From positions 1 through 15,347 of the forward strand of contig CAZIQY010000069.1 of the NCBI GenBank assembly GCA_964541605.1: DNA of 15,347 bases. The letters are read 5' to 3'. The notes below the pieces were generated by a model. The model did no database searches. It saw only the letters and a program-made list of their open reading frames with translations, and was not told the DNA's origin. Positions 6,368-14,255 of the stretch are shown here, one piece after another (within the stretch, counting starts at the first letter, position 1; each line of letters begins with the position of its first letter). The stretch comes from CAZIQY01 sp964541605. Lineage in GTDB: Bacteria > Desulfobacterota > Syntrophia > Syntrophales > UBA2185. The position numbers were made by a program, and so were the translations under genes.

Positions 6368-9064
6368 ATGGGACAAAACAAGATATCGCTTACGATTGAC
6401 GGGAAGGAGGTACAGGCAACTCCCGGGCAAACCATTCTTGAAGTTGCCCGCGAAAACGGCATATTCATACCAACGCTCTGTCAGTTAGCCAAGACGACGA
6501 ACGTCGGCGCCTGCCGCGTGTGCGTCGTTGAGGTGCAGGGAGCGCGAACGCTGGTGGCTTCCTGCTGCATGCCCATAAACCCGGGCATGGTCATCAAGAC
6601 GGAGACTCCGGCAGTAAAGGCAGCGCAGAGACTGGTCGTCGAGCTGCTCTGGTCTTCCGGTGATCACAACTGTCTGACCTGCGAGCAGAACGGGAATTGC
6701 GAATTACAGAATCTGGTTTACTGGCTGGGGATAGAGAAACCCCGGTTTGAGATTGCTCCGCCCGGTTATCCAATTGAAATGACCAATTCAATGATCCAGC
6801 GGGACATGAACAAATGTATTCTCTGCGGCCGCTGTGTCCGGGCATGCAACGAGATTCAGGTCAATGAAGTTTTGGATTTCTCCATGAGAAGTTTTAGAGC
6901 CAAGGTGGGACCGGCATTTGACCGGGACTATATCGATTCCGAATGCTTCTTCTGCGGCGAGTGTGTCGACTCGTGCCCTGTGGGTGCCCTTACCTTCAAG
7001 CAGGCAAGATTCCAGGGCCGTCCCTGGGATCTGAAAAAGGTTCGCACGACCTGCACTTACTGCGGCGTGGGTTGTCAGATGGATCTCAATATTCATAACG
7101 GAAAAATCATCAAGGTCACCGGTAATCGCGAGTATGGCCTGCCCAATGAAGGAAGCCTCTGTGTCAAGGGTAGATTCGGCATGGACTTCGTTCATAGTCC
7201 TGAGCGTCTGAAGATCCCCCTGATCCGTAAGGACGGGGAATTGAAAGAGGCAAGCTGGGACGAGGCGTACAGCTACATTGCGGAAAAACTGTCGGCGATC
7301 AAGAAGGCAAACGGTCCTGACAGCATCGCCGGATTTTCCTCTGCCCGTGCGACCAACGAGGAAAATTACCTGTTCCAGAAGTTCATGAGAGCGGTGATCG
7401 GCACAAACAATGTCGATCACTGCGCCCGTCTCTGACACTCTTCCACAGTGGCCGGTCTGGCCGCTACCTTTGGAAGTGGTGCAATGACCAATTCCATCGA
7501 AGAAATTGAGTTTACCGATGCCATTTTGGCCATCGGAACCAACACGACGGAGAACCATCCCGTCATCGGTATAAGAATAAAAAGAGCCGTTCGCCAAGGA
7601 GGCAAAAAACTGATCGTCGCCGATCCAAGAGAAACTGATCTGGTGAAATATGCAACCATCTGGCTGCGCCATAGGCCAGGTACCGACGTCGCCTTGTTAA
7701 ACGGCATGATGAACGTTATCATCTCTGAAGGCCTCTATGCCAAGGAGTATGTGGAAACCCGTACGGAGGGTTTCGATGCCATGAAGAAGGTCGTGGAAAA
7801 ATACACCCCCGAGTATGCCGCAGAGATCACAGGCGTGCCGGCGGAAGATATCAAGACGGCAGCCAGGATATACGGAGAGGCAAAGGCAGCCTCAATCCTC
7901 TACGCCATGGGCATCACCCAGCACACGACCGGGGTTGACAACGTAAAATCCTGCGCCAATCTGGCCATGCTTTGCGGCAATGTAGGCATTGAGGGAGGAG
8001 GCGTAAATCCTCTGAGAGGTCAGAACAACGTTCAGGGCGCCTGTGATATGGGCGCACTGCCCGTCGTTTTCACCGGCTATCAGCCCGTCGTCAATGATGA
8101 AGCCCGGGCAAAGTTTGAGAAGGCGTGGGGAGTGTCCCTGCCGCCCAAACCGGGTATCACCATTGTAGAAACCCTGAATGCGGCGCATGAGGGGAAGGTC
8201 AAGGCTCTGTATGTCATGGGTGAAAATCCCATGCTGTCCGATCCTGACCTGACGCATGCAGAAGAAGCCCTGAAGCATCTTGACCTGTTGATTGTACAGG
8301 ATATTCTCCTCTCCGAAACGGCGCAGCTTGCTCACGTCGTTCTGCCTGCCGCCTGCTTCGCAGAGAAAGAAGGCACCTTCTCCAATACGGAACGAAAAGT
8401 GCAAATGGTCAGGAAGGCCGTTGAGGCCCCCGGCCAGGCTAAGGCGGACTGGGAAATCATTTCCGAGCTGTCCACGAAGATGGGGTATCCCATGAGTTAT
8501 GCCGATCCGGAAGCCATCATGAAGGAAATCAATGCATTGACTCCGAGTTACGCCGGGATCACCTACGACAGGCTTGAAAAAGCCGGCATTCAGTGGCCAT
8601 GTCCGAACGCAAGCCATCCGGGAACGAAATTTTTACATGTGGACCGGTTCTCCCGCGGCCTGGGTCTCCTCAGCGCCATTGAATTTAAACCGCCCGCGGA
8701 AGTCCCGGATAAAGATTACCCGTTTGTGATGACCACAGGGCGTGTGCTGTATCAGTATCATACGGCAACCATGTCAAGGTTGTCCAAGGGGATCATGGAA
8801 AGATGTCCGGAGAGCCTTGTGCAAATCAACCCGAAGGATGCGGATAAGTTAGGATTGACGGAAGGTCAGTTTGTGAAGGTTTCCTCCCGGCGCGGCGCCG
8901 TTCAGGCAAAATCCGAGGTAACGACGCGTGTGCCCGAGGGAACCATCTTCATGAATTTCCATTTCCGGGAAGCGGCCGTTAATTTACTGACCAACCCGGC
9001 CCTCGACCCGATCGCGAAAATTCCGGAGTACAAGGTCTGCGCGGTCAAGGTAGAGGCGGCTTAA
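6368..9064 (+). CDS. fdhA: Formate dehydrogenase catalytic subunit, selenocysteine-containing, with NuoG-like N-terminus
   Basis: An 898-residue molybdenum/tungsten bis-MGD enzyme that interconverts formate and CO2. The UGA at 7433-7435 is in frame and encodes selenocysteine 356: the context C-A-R-L-Sec-H-S-S-T-V matches the Sec-His active site, and homology continues without a break. The N-terminus is NuoG-like: [2Fe-2S] C38, C49, C52 and C66 or C67; a His-Cys [4Fe-4S] H100, C102, C105, C111; and two [4Fe-4S] sites, C150/153/156/160 and C193/196/199/203. The molybdopterin domain opens with its own cluster C229/232/236/265. Later blocks are GQNNVQGACDMG (551-562) and LPAACFAEKEGTFSNTERK (659-677), then a C-terminal MGD-binding domain. 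Start is ATG 6368 with AAGGAG at 6356-6361; the longer frame from 6278 reads through the inserted repeat. No signal peptide or membrane segment is seen, so it is cytoplasmic. It is predicted to partner with the NuoE/NuoF-like subunits. Confidence 0.96.
7433..7476 (+). promoter_or_regulatory. Selenocysteine UGA and bacterial SECIS hairpin
   Basis: The UGA at 7433-7435 is followed by a two-part hairpin inside the coding region. The lower stem CTTCCA (7440-7445) pairs with TGGAAG (7471-7476). The upper 7-bp stem AGTGGCC (7447-7453) pairs with GGCCGCT (7459-7465), one T.G wobble, around the loop GGTCT (7454-7458). From memory, the E. coli fdhF SECIS has the same GGUCU loop, also 22 bases from the U of UGA when counted the same way. 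This supports SelB-directed Sec insertion rather than termination. Confidence 0.92.
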
Positions 9065-9118
9065 GGTCTTTAAAACTCCTCCGTCTCCCGACGCGGTTAA
9101 TTTTGAAAGATGAACAAC

Positions 9119-9144
9119 GGTGAGGGGCTTTAATGCCCCTCACC
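9119..9144. repeat. Perfect 10-bp inverted repeat downstream of fdhA
   Basis: GGTGAGGGGC (9119-9128) and GCCCCTCACC (9135-9144) pair perfectly around a TTTAAT loop. No T-run follows on either strand, so it is not a classic intrinsic terminator. It may protect the 3' end of the fdh transcript or be part of a compound terminator with the hairpin that follows six bases later. Confidence 0.6.
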
Positions 9145-9150
9145 CCAAGC

Positions 9151-9194
9151 CCCGCATATCACCCGAATGAAAAGGGTGTAGATGCGGGTTTTTT
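9151..9194 (+). terminator. Intrinsic terminator after the fdh operon
   Basis: CCCGCAT (9151-9157) pairs with ATGCGGG (9182-9188). An inner stem CACCC (9160-9164) pairs with GGGTG (9174-9178), and the hairpin is followed directly by six T (9189-9194). It separates fdhA from the OFA transporter gene, so the transporter likely has its own promoter or depends on read-through. Confidence 0.8.
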
Positions 9195-9255
9195 AAAGCC
9201 GTTATTGAAAAAGGCAGTTACGGCATCATATTACTTTACGGAGGAATGAGAAATT

Positions 9256-10494
9256 ATGAGTAACGAAAATTTGGAAAGCAAGAGATGGTTGATTGCCATA
9301 GGGGCAATCATCATGCAGTTGTGTTTGGGGACGGTCTATGCCTGGTCCGTCTTCAAGAAACCCCTCATGACCGCCCACGGCTGGGGTGAGACATCCGTTC
9401 AGGTGAGCTTCATGCTCTGTATCGGCCTCATCGGCATCGCCGCCGCCTTTGGAGGCACCCTGGTGGACAAGAAAGGCCCCAAGTTTGTCGCCACGATCGG
9501 CGGTATTCTGTTCGGTATCGGAACGCTTCTTGCGGGTCTTGGCGATTCCATCGGCAACCTCTATGTGATCTGGCTTGGCTTCGGAGTCATCGGCGGTATC
9601 GGCAACGGTTTCGGCTACATCACGCCCATTGCCACCCTGATCCGCTGGTTCCCCGATAAGCGCGGTCTGGTGACGGGGCTTGCCGTCATGGGTTTCGGCG
9701 CCGGCGCGTTTTTCATGGGAAAAATTGCGCCCCCCATGGTCATTTCCATGGGTGTGGCAAATACGTTCTACATCTGGGGCGTCATCTTTCTGGTTTTGTG
9801 CTTCGGAGCTGCCCAAATGTTCAAGAACCCCCCGAAGGGATGGCTGCCTGCAGGTTTTACACCGAAAGCATCAGCCGGTGTTACCGCGGTTTCCTTCACG
9901 TTTGATCAAGCCATCAAAACCCCCCAGTGGTGGATGCTCTGGACAATGCTTTTCCTGAATGTCACCGCCGGAATCGGTTTGATCTCACAGCTCTCGCCCC
10001 TGGCCCAGGATGTGGTCCGCAAGGCGAATCCTGATATGGCCGCAGCCGCCCTTGCTCTCGTGGGTGGATCGATTCTTGCCTACGCGTCCATCTTCAACGG
10101 TCTGGGCCGTCTATTTTGGGCGTGGACATCCGATGCCATCGGACGAAAGAACGTGTTTATCACCATGTTCGTGACCCAGGCAATCCTGTATTTCATTCTG
10201 CCGCAGATTGGCAGCCAGTTCATCTTCACCGTATTCGCATGCTACCTGTTGGCCTGTTACGGCGGCGGGTTCGCCACCATGCCCGCCTTTGCGGCCGATT
10301 CCTTCGGTCCCGGAAACATTGGCAAGATCTACGGGATCATGCTGACGGCGTGGGGCGCCGCGGGTATTGTCGGGCCCCTGGTATTTGCGGAAATCAAATC
10401 AATCGCCGTCTATGTGGCGGGCGCGCTTCTCGTTGTCGGTTTCCTTATTGCCGTCAGTTACAAGCGTCCACAACTAAAAGAGGAAAAGGCATAA
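9256..10494 (+). CDS. OFA-family major facilitator transporter (oxalate/formate antiporter family)
   Basis: A 412-residue, 12-span MFS protein. Family marks are the first span with MQLCLGTVYAWSVFKKPL (20-37), the VDKKGPKF loop between spans 2 and 3 and a glycine-rich GVIGGIGNGFGYITP (110-124). RWFPDKRGLVTG follows at 130-141, as in OxlT/YhjX-type carriers. The second half starts after the soluble loop near residue 210 (WWMLWTMLFLNVTAGIGLISQL). GGAGG (9240-9244) lies 11 bases before the ATG; an out-of-frame ATG at 9246 reads five codons only. It sits directly after the formate dehydrogenase operon on the same strand, which favours formate (or oxalate or another small monocarboxylate) as the substrate. 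OFA proteins also carry other carboxylates such as lactate or pyruvate, so substrate is inference. Confidence 0.9.
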   Translation: MSNENLESKRWLIAIGAIIMQLCLGTVYAWSVFKKPLMTAHGWGETSVQVSFMLCIGLIGIAAAFGGTLVDKKGPKFVATIGGILFGIGTLLAGLGDSIGNLYVIWLGFGVIGGIGNGFGYITPIATLIRWFPDKRGLVTGLAVMGFGAGAFFMGKIAPPMVISMGVANTFYIWGVIFLVLCFGAAQMFKNPPKGWLPAGFTPKASAGVTAVSFTFDQAIKTPQWWMLWTMLFLNVTAGIGLISQLSPLAQDVVRKANPDMAAAALALVGGSILAYASIFNGLGRLFWAWTSDAIGRKNVFITMFVTQAILYFILPQIGSQFIFTVFACYLLACYGGGFATMPAFAADSFGPGNIGKIYGIMLTAWGAAGIVGPLVFAEIKSIAVYVAGALLVVGFLIAVSYKRPQLKEEKA

Positions 10495-10617
10495 GCGAAT
10501 TTCATATATCAAGAGTTCAGCATAGTGCTGCGGAAGCACTTCGCTCTTTGTTGCAGTAAGCTACAAGAGGTCAAAGCCGAAAGTCATCCGCAAGATAGCA
10601 AGATGCATCAATCTTCA

Positions 10618-10652
10618 AAAAGAAAAGGTGGACACTGTCCACCTTTTCTTTT
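10618..10652. terminator. Strong, probably bidirectional intrinsic terminator
   Basis: A 16-bp perfect stem runs 10618-10633 with 10637-10652. Its GC-rich core GGTGGAC/GTCCACC closes a 3-base loop, and AAAAGAAAA/TTTTCTTTT forms the base. It gives a T-rich tail on both strands. It separates the OFA transporter from the ClC gene. The 123 bases before it (10495-10617) contain only a weak 6-bp hairpin. Confidence 0.88.
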
Positions 10653-10679
10653 ATGTAGATGTCATATCATACTTATAAT
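10651..10679 (+). promoter_or_regulatory. Candidate sigma-70-type promoter for the ClC gene
   Basis: A perfect TATAAT at 10674-10679 has a poor -35 (TTATGT, 10651-10656) at 17 bases. Transcription would begin about 7 bases before the ATG at 10693, giving a nearly leaderless mRNA. This agrees with the absence of a Shine-Dalgarno there. AT-rich sequence makes a chance match possible. Confidence 0.35.
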
Positions 10680-10692
10680 ATGAGTCAAAGTG

Positions 10693-12051
10693 ATGAAACA
10701 CAAATTCATCGAGGAATCCGTACTTCTCGTCAGCATCCTGAAATGGTTTGTGCTTTCGACAGCCATTGGAATCGTCGTCGGCCTGTCGACGACTCTTTTT
10801 TTGAAGCTTCTTTACCGGAGCGTCTCGTATACCGGGAGTTATCCGTATTATTTCCTGTTTCTGCCGCTGGGACTTTTCATCAGCAGTTTAATCGTTCACC
10901 ATGTGGAGCCGGACACGAAGGGTTACGGGACGGAAAAGGTCATCGAAGCCGTGCACAAGCGCTTCGGACAGATCAACTTTCAGGTGTTTCCCTTTAAACT
11001 GGCCGCCACCATCATCACCACCGCGTCGGGCGGTTCGGTAGGTCAGATCGGCCCCTGCGCCCAGATCGGCGCCGCCCTCTCCTCCTTTCTGGGCAATCTT
11101 TTCAAGTTTGACGACAACGACAGGAAAAAACTGGTCATCTGTGGAATCAGCGCGGGTTTCGCGTCTGTCCTCGGTTCACCGATTGCCGGGGCGATTTTCG
11201 GCGTCGAGGTTCTTGCCGTCGGAAGCATCCTGTACGAGGTGCTGCTGCCGTCGTTCATCGCCGGGATTACCAGCTATCAGGTCTCGTCCTGGCTGGGGAT
11301 TCACTACATCTATTATCCCGCCAAGTTCATTCCAGCTTTTACAGAAGCCTTTTTTTTCCAGGTCGTGGTTTCCGGTATTTTTTTCGGTCTCTGTTCCATT
11401 ATCCTGATAGAGGTTCTGAGAACGGGCGAACGACTGGCAGAAAAGTCATCCGTCTGGCCGCCGCTGAAGGGACTTGCCGGCGGGGTGATTCTCATCGGAT
11501 TAACATTTGTCTTTTCACCGAGCTACCTCGGACTTGGTCTCGACACCATTCAGACCGCCATGCGGGGCGAACAGATCATCCTGTATGCGTTTCTGATAAA
11601 AGCCATATTTACGAGCATTTCTTTCGGCGCCGGCGGCAGCGGGGGGATCATCACTCCGATCCTCTTCGTCGGCGCGACGGCGGGCAGTTTATTCGGTGAA
11701 ATTTCCGGCCTCGACAAGGCGACGTTTTCCGCCATCGGTCTGGTCAGCCTCCTCGCCGGCGCAGCCAATACGCCGATTGCGGCCAGTATCCTGGCCATGG
11801 AATTGATGGGACAGGAGATCGCACCTTACGCGGCTGTCGCCTGCGTGGTCAGCTTTCTCATGACCGGTCACAGGAGCGTCTTCACGACACAGCTGCTGTA
11901 CGTTAAAAAATCATCCTCCGTTGAGGTGGAAGTGGGAAAAGATATGGAAGGTCTGAAGACGCGGTACAAATACAGAGACAAAAGCCTGATCGGGATGGTC
12001 ATGAGATTCACCAATAAGGTGAAAAACAGGAAAGATAAAAACGGGGCTTAA
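10693..12051 (+). CDS. ClC-family chloride channel-like membrane protein
   Basis: A 452-residue ClC family protein with about ten to twelve hydrophobic segments and a short charged tail, without C-terminal CBS domains. Numbering from ATG 10693 (an adjacent GTG at 10690 is equally open), the filter motifs are degenerate. GSGIP is replaced by GYGTE, GREGP by GQIGP (117-121) and GxFxP by GIITP (318-322). The external gating glutamate (E148 in E. coli ClcA) is therefore isoleucine 119. In the segment AGAIFGVEVL the internal proton glutamate (E203) aligns with valine 173, as in channel-type ClCs. This suggests passive anion conduction rather than Cl-/H+ antiport; that is inference from manual alignment. 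No Shine-Dalgarno is evident. It is isolated by a strong terminator upstream and faces the NUDIX gene tail to tail. Confidence 0.9.
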   Translation: MKHKFIEESVLLVSILKWFVLSTAIGIVVGLSTTLFLKLLYRSVSYTGSYPYYFLFLPLGLFISSLIVHHVEPDTKGYGTEKVIEAVHKRFGQINFQVFPFKLAATIITTASGGSVGQIGPCAQIGAALSSFLGNLFKFDDNDRKKLVICGISAGFASVLGSPIAGAIFGVEVLAVGSILYEVLLPSFIAGITSYQVSSWLGIHYIYYPAKFIPAFTEAFFFQVVVSGIFFGLCSIILIEVLRTGERLAEKSSVWPPLKGLAGGVILIGLTFVFSPSYLGLGLDTIQTAMRGEQIILYAFLIKAIFTSISFGAGGSGGIITPILFVGATAGSLFGEISGLDKATFSAIGLVSLLAGAANTPIAASILAMELMGQEIAPYAAVACVVSFLMTGHRSVFTTQLLYVKKSSSVEVEVGKDMEGLKTRYKYRDKSLIGMVMRFTNKVKNRKDKNGA

Positions 12052-12153
12052 GTGCGGGCACAACGAAACACGAGAATAAAGAATCCGGGTGCCTGAATAG
12101 TCAATAGCTTGTTTTTATTCTGACTTCTGTATTCTCATATAAACGCATCCGTT

Positions 12154-13161
12154 TCACTGTCTCGTTTCCTCGTATCCCCGTGTCGTATAAAATGCGGCCC
12201 TGTCAAAGAAAATGACAATCCTGCGGTCAAGCTCAAGAGCCGTGTAGATATCGAGGGTCTTCTGCCACATCCCTTGAGATAAAGCAAATTCCCATATGTG
12301 CTTCTTGATAAGACTGAGAGCACTCAATACTTCTCCAAGTGTGAATCCCTCTTTCCTTCGTTCCTTCCCTGTTTCCATAAAAAAATCGCGGATGTCATGG
12401 TCGCCATAAAACCCGCCAAGCCAATTCCCGAATTGCGAGAGAAGTCTGTGAATTCTTTTGAACAGTTTTGACTTATCGAAATGATGATAGTCAGGCGTCG
12501 AACGGCTTGTCGTCACATCCTGTACCCACAGATTGGCAATCTTCTCCGCGTTCCTTTCAATAACGACTAAAAGCCTGTCGGAAAGGAGGTTTTCTCTTTC
12601 GCCCCGGATCTGCATCTGCCCTGTGGAACGTGCGAAAGAATCGATGATGGCCCAGTAATCGGCTTTCCCTTTGATGTAGGCATTGACGGCTCTCGTGTTG
12701 GAACTGAAGGCCAATTTCGGAATTTTTCCGACGGCAAAATATTTTACATCCGTCGTATCGCCTCCCGATGCGAGGGTCCCCCCGATCCGTTCAACCTCAA
12801 AGGTTATAAAGAGAAGATCTCCGTAAAAGTAATTCGTGCAGGAATCAACATCGATAAGGCTCAATATCTTGCCCTTGATCCCCGTCTCTTCCTCCAGTTC
12901 GCGTAACGCCGCATCCTCGACACTCTCTCCGGCCTCCGCAAATCCCGTGGGCGGACACCACATCCCCCGATAGGGGTTCTTCCCCCGTTTAACGAGGAGA
13001 ATGCTTCTCTCTGAGACAAGGATTGACGACACTACGGGAAGAGGATTTTCATAGAAGAAGGTCCCGCAATGCAGGCAGAAGTCCCTCAACGTATCATCTT
13101 CCGTCTTTTTAACCACTCGACTGCCGCAATGCGGGCAGAATTGTCTGACTTTCTTTTTCAT
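12154..13161 (-). CDS. Zinc-ribbon NUDIX hydrolase with C-terminal RsbRD_N-like helical domain
   Basis: A 335-residue, three-part protein. Residues 7-36: a zinc ribbon CPHC...CLHC (C9, C12, C29, C32). Residues 40-165: a NUDIX domain with the box at 73-95 matching GX5EX7REUXEEXGU exactly, so nucleoside-diphosphate-linked substrates would be hydrolysed with Mg2+. The ribbon-NUDIX order recalls NudC-type NAD pyrophosphatases, but the usual NudC signature after the box is not evident, so the substrate is open. Residues 190-335: an all-helical region containing IERNAEKIANLWVQ, KEGFTLGEVLSALSLIKKHIW and IVIFFDRAAFYTTRGYEE. It resembles, from memory, RsbRD_N-type sensor domains of deltaproteobacterial signalling proteins. 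Its ATG overlaps the stop of the methyltransferase gene (ATGA), implying coupled translation. Confidence 0.85.
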   Translation of the reverse strand: MKKKVRQFCPHCGSRVVKKTEDDTLRDFCLHCGTFFYENPLPVVSSILVSERSILLVKRGKNPYRGMWCPPTGFAEAGESVEDAALRELEEETGIKGKILSLIDVDSCTNYFYGDLLFITFEVERIGGTLASGGDTTDVKYFAVGKIPKLAFSSNTRAVNAYIKGKADYWAIIDSFARSTGQMQIRGERENLLSDRLLVVIERNAEKIANLWVQDVTTSRSTPDYHHFDKSKLFKRIHRLLSQFGNWLGGFYGDHDIRDFFMETGKERRKEGFTLGEVLSALSLIKKHIWEFALSQGMWQKTLDIYTALELDRRIVIFFDRAAFYTTRGYEETRQ

Positions 13162-14043
13162 TGTCGGACATGACCATCTGAAGGTAATGAACAGATAAAA
13201 ATCCTGTCATTCTTGGATATTGTAAATCCATGCTGCAGGAATGAAGCCTGTTGGAATTGAATGGATAACAGCTGCACAACCCATTCCATTTCATATTCGG
13301 TCCCGGTAAGGAGGAAAGGACCCTTGAAGTGAACGTATTCAGTGATTTTTGTGCCGTCTTCAGGCCGGAACACCAGAGAATTGAAGTAATCAACCATCTT
13401 CACCTGACCGAACCATGGAGCAAGCAGATTCATCCCGTTTTCCGATGAAAATTGACTGATGATCGTTTCGAGGGGAAGTTCTTTCTCCTTCAGCATGTTG
13501 TTTCTGGCAAGAACATCTTTTGTAACGGCAATCAGTTCTTTCATGTTATTCCTGTCATGGGTAATAGCGACAAAAAAACCATTCGCGGTCAATATGCGCG
13601 ATATGGCAGGGATAAGATCCGTGAAGAAGTAGAGCGCGTAACTGCAAAGGATGAGATCAAATGACCTGACCGGTAATTTTTTTATCAATGACGCACTGCC
13701 GCCCAGGAACTTTCCCTCAAGCCCGGCCTCCCTGCACGTTTCGAGAAACACCTTTTCATATCCGCCAACGACATCCACACCCGTTACAACGGCTTGAGGA
13801 TGCACTCTTCCCTTCAATGTTTCCGTAAAAACCGAACCCGCAACCGAGATCAAGAATCTCCCTGCAATCGCTGAGAGTTAATCCATCGATTGCGGCCTCT
13901 CTCACGTCATTTTTGTTGGTTGAATATTTTCTGATCAGATCGGCGATTACACGGTGAGCACGAACATCGGTGAAAACTTCAATTATCTTTGCTTTTGCAA
14001 CATTCATCTTCATGACATCCGAAACTCCCCGTCCACAGGTCAT
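13158..14043 (-). pseudogene. SAM-dependent methyltransferase broken by a single-base frameshift
   Basis: Two - strand frames together make one class I methyltransferase. The first (from ATG 14043) carries the N-terminal helices and SAM motif I, EILDLGCGFG (residues 62-71). The second (to the stop at 13158) continues with FTETLKGRVHPQAVVTGVDVVGG, SFDLILCSYALYFF and later strands. The switch falls at a run of five A on the + strand (13827-13831). With one base fewer, the codons read GGT TTT ACG GAA and the whole becomes a 294-residue protein. In-frame ATGs at 14013 and 14007 are alternative starts; GGGGAG lies 11 bases before 14013. It overlaps the NUDIX gene by 4 bases. Either the gene is truly broken or the extra base is a sequencing/assembly error; the otherwise intact downstream frame favours a recent change or error. 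Substrate unknown. Confidence 0.8.
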
Positions 14044-14135
14044 GATCTTCCGGAAAATGATCGTCCTTTGCTCGTACTTTGGAAAATATATCAGAGATCA
14101 TCAGCGATTACCATGAAGGAATTTACGTAAGCTGT

Positions 14136-14179
14136 TGCCTCCCATCTGCATATAAAAGAAATGCAGCAGGCAGTTTTTT
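14136..14179 (+). terminator. Terminator-like hairpin in the leader region before tetR
   Basis: TGCCT (14136-14140) pairs with AGGCA (14168-14172) and CTGCAT (14146-14151) with ATGCAG (14161-14166), leaving a 5-base bulge on one side and one base on the other. A G and six T (14174-14179) follow. No + strand gene ends nearby, so it would end an antisense or small transcript, or act as a tetR leader attenuator. The rest of the 212-base divergent gap (14044-14255) shows no gene. Confidence 0.4.
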
Positions 14180-14255
14180 AGAAAATAGTTTTTTTTAGAC
14201 AAATTTGCTGTAGGATGCACATCAATATATTGAATCCGGGGGAAGAAACAACCGC

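Noticed and set aside
6788..7672. 294-residue - strand frame opposite fdhA
   Set aside because: Shadow frame of a strongly conserved selenoprotein; no recognisable domains and no ribosome site.
12073..12121. AGAATAAA...TTTATTCT inverted repeat between ClC and NUDIX genes
   Set aside because: AT-only 8-bp arms separated by 33 bases; weak as a terminator, and no other structure found in this gap.
14123..14130. TTACGTAA palindrome as TetR autoregulatory operator
   Set aside because: Only 8 bp, overlaps nothing promoter-like, and differs from the dyad at 15116-15129.
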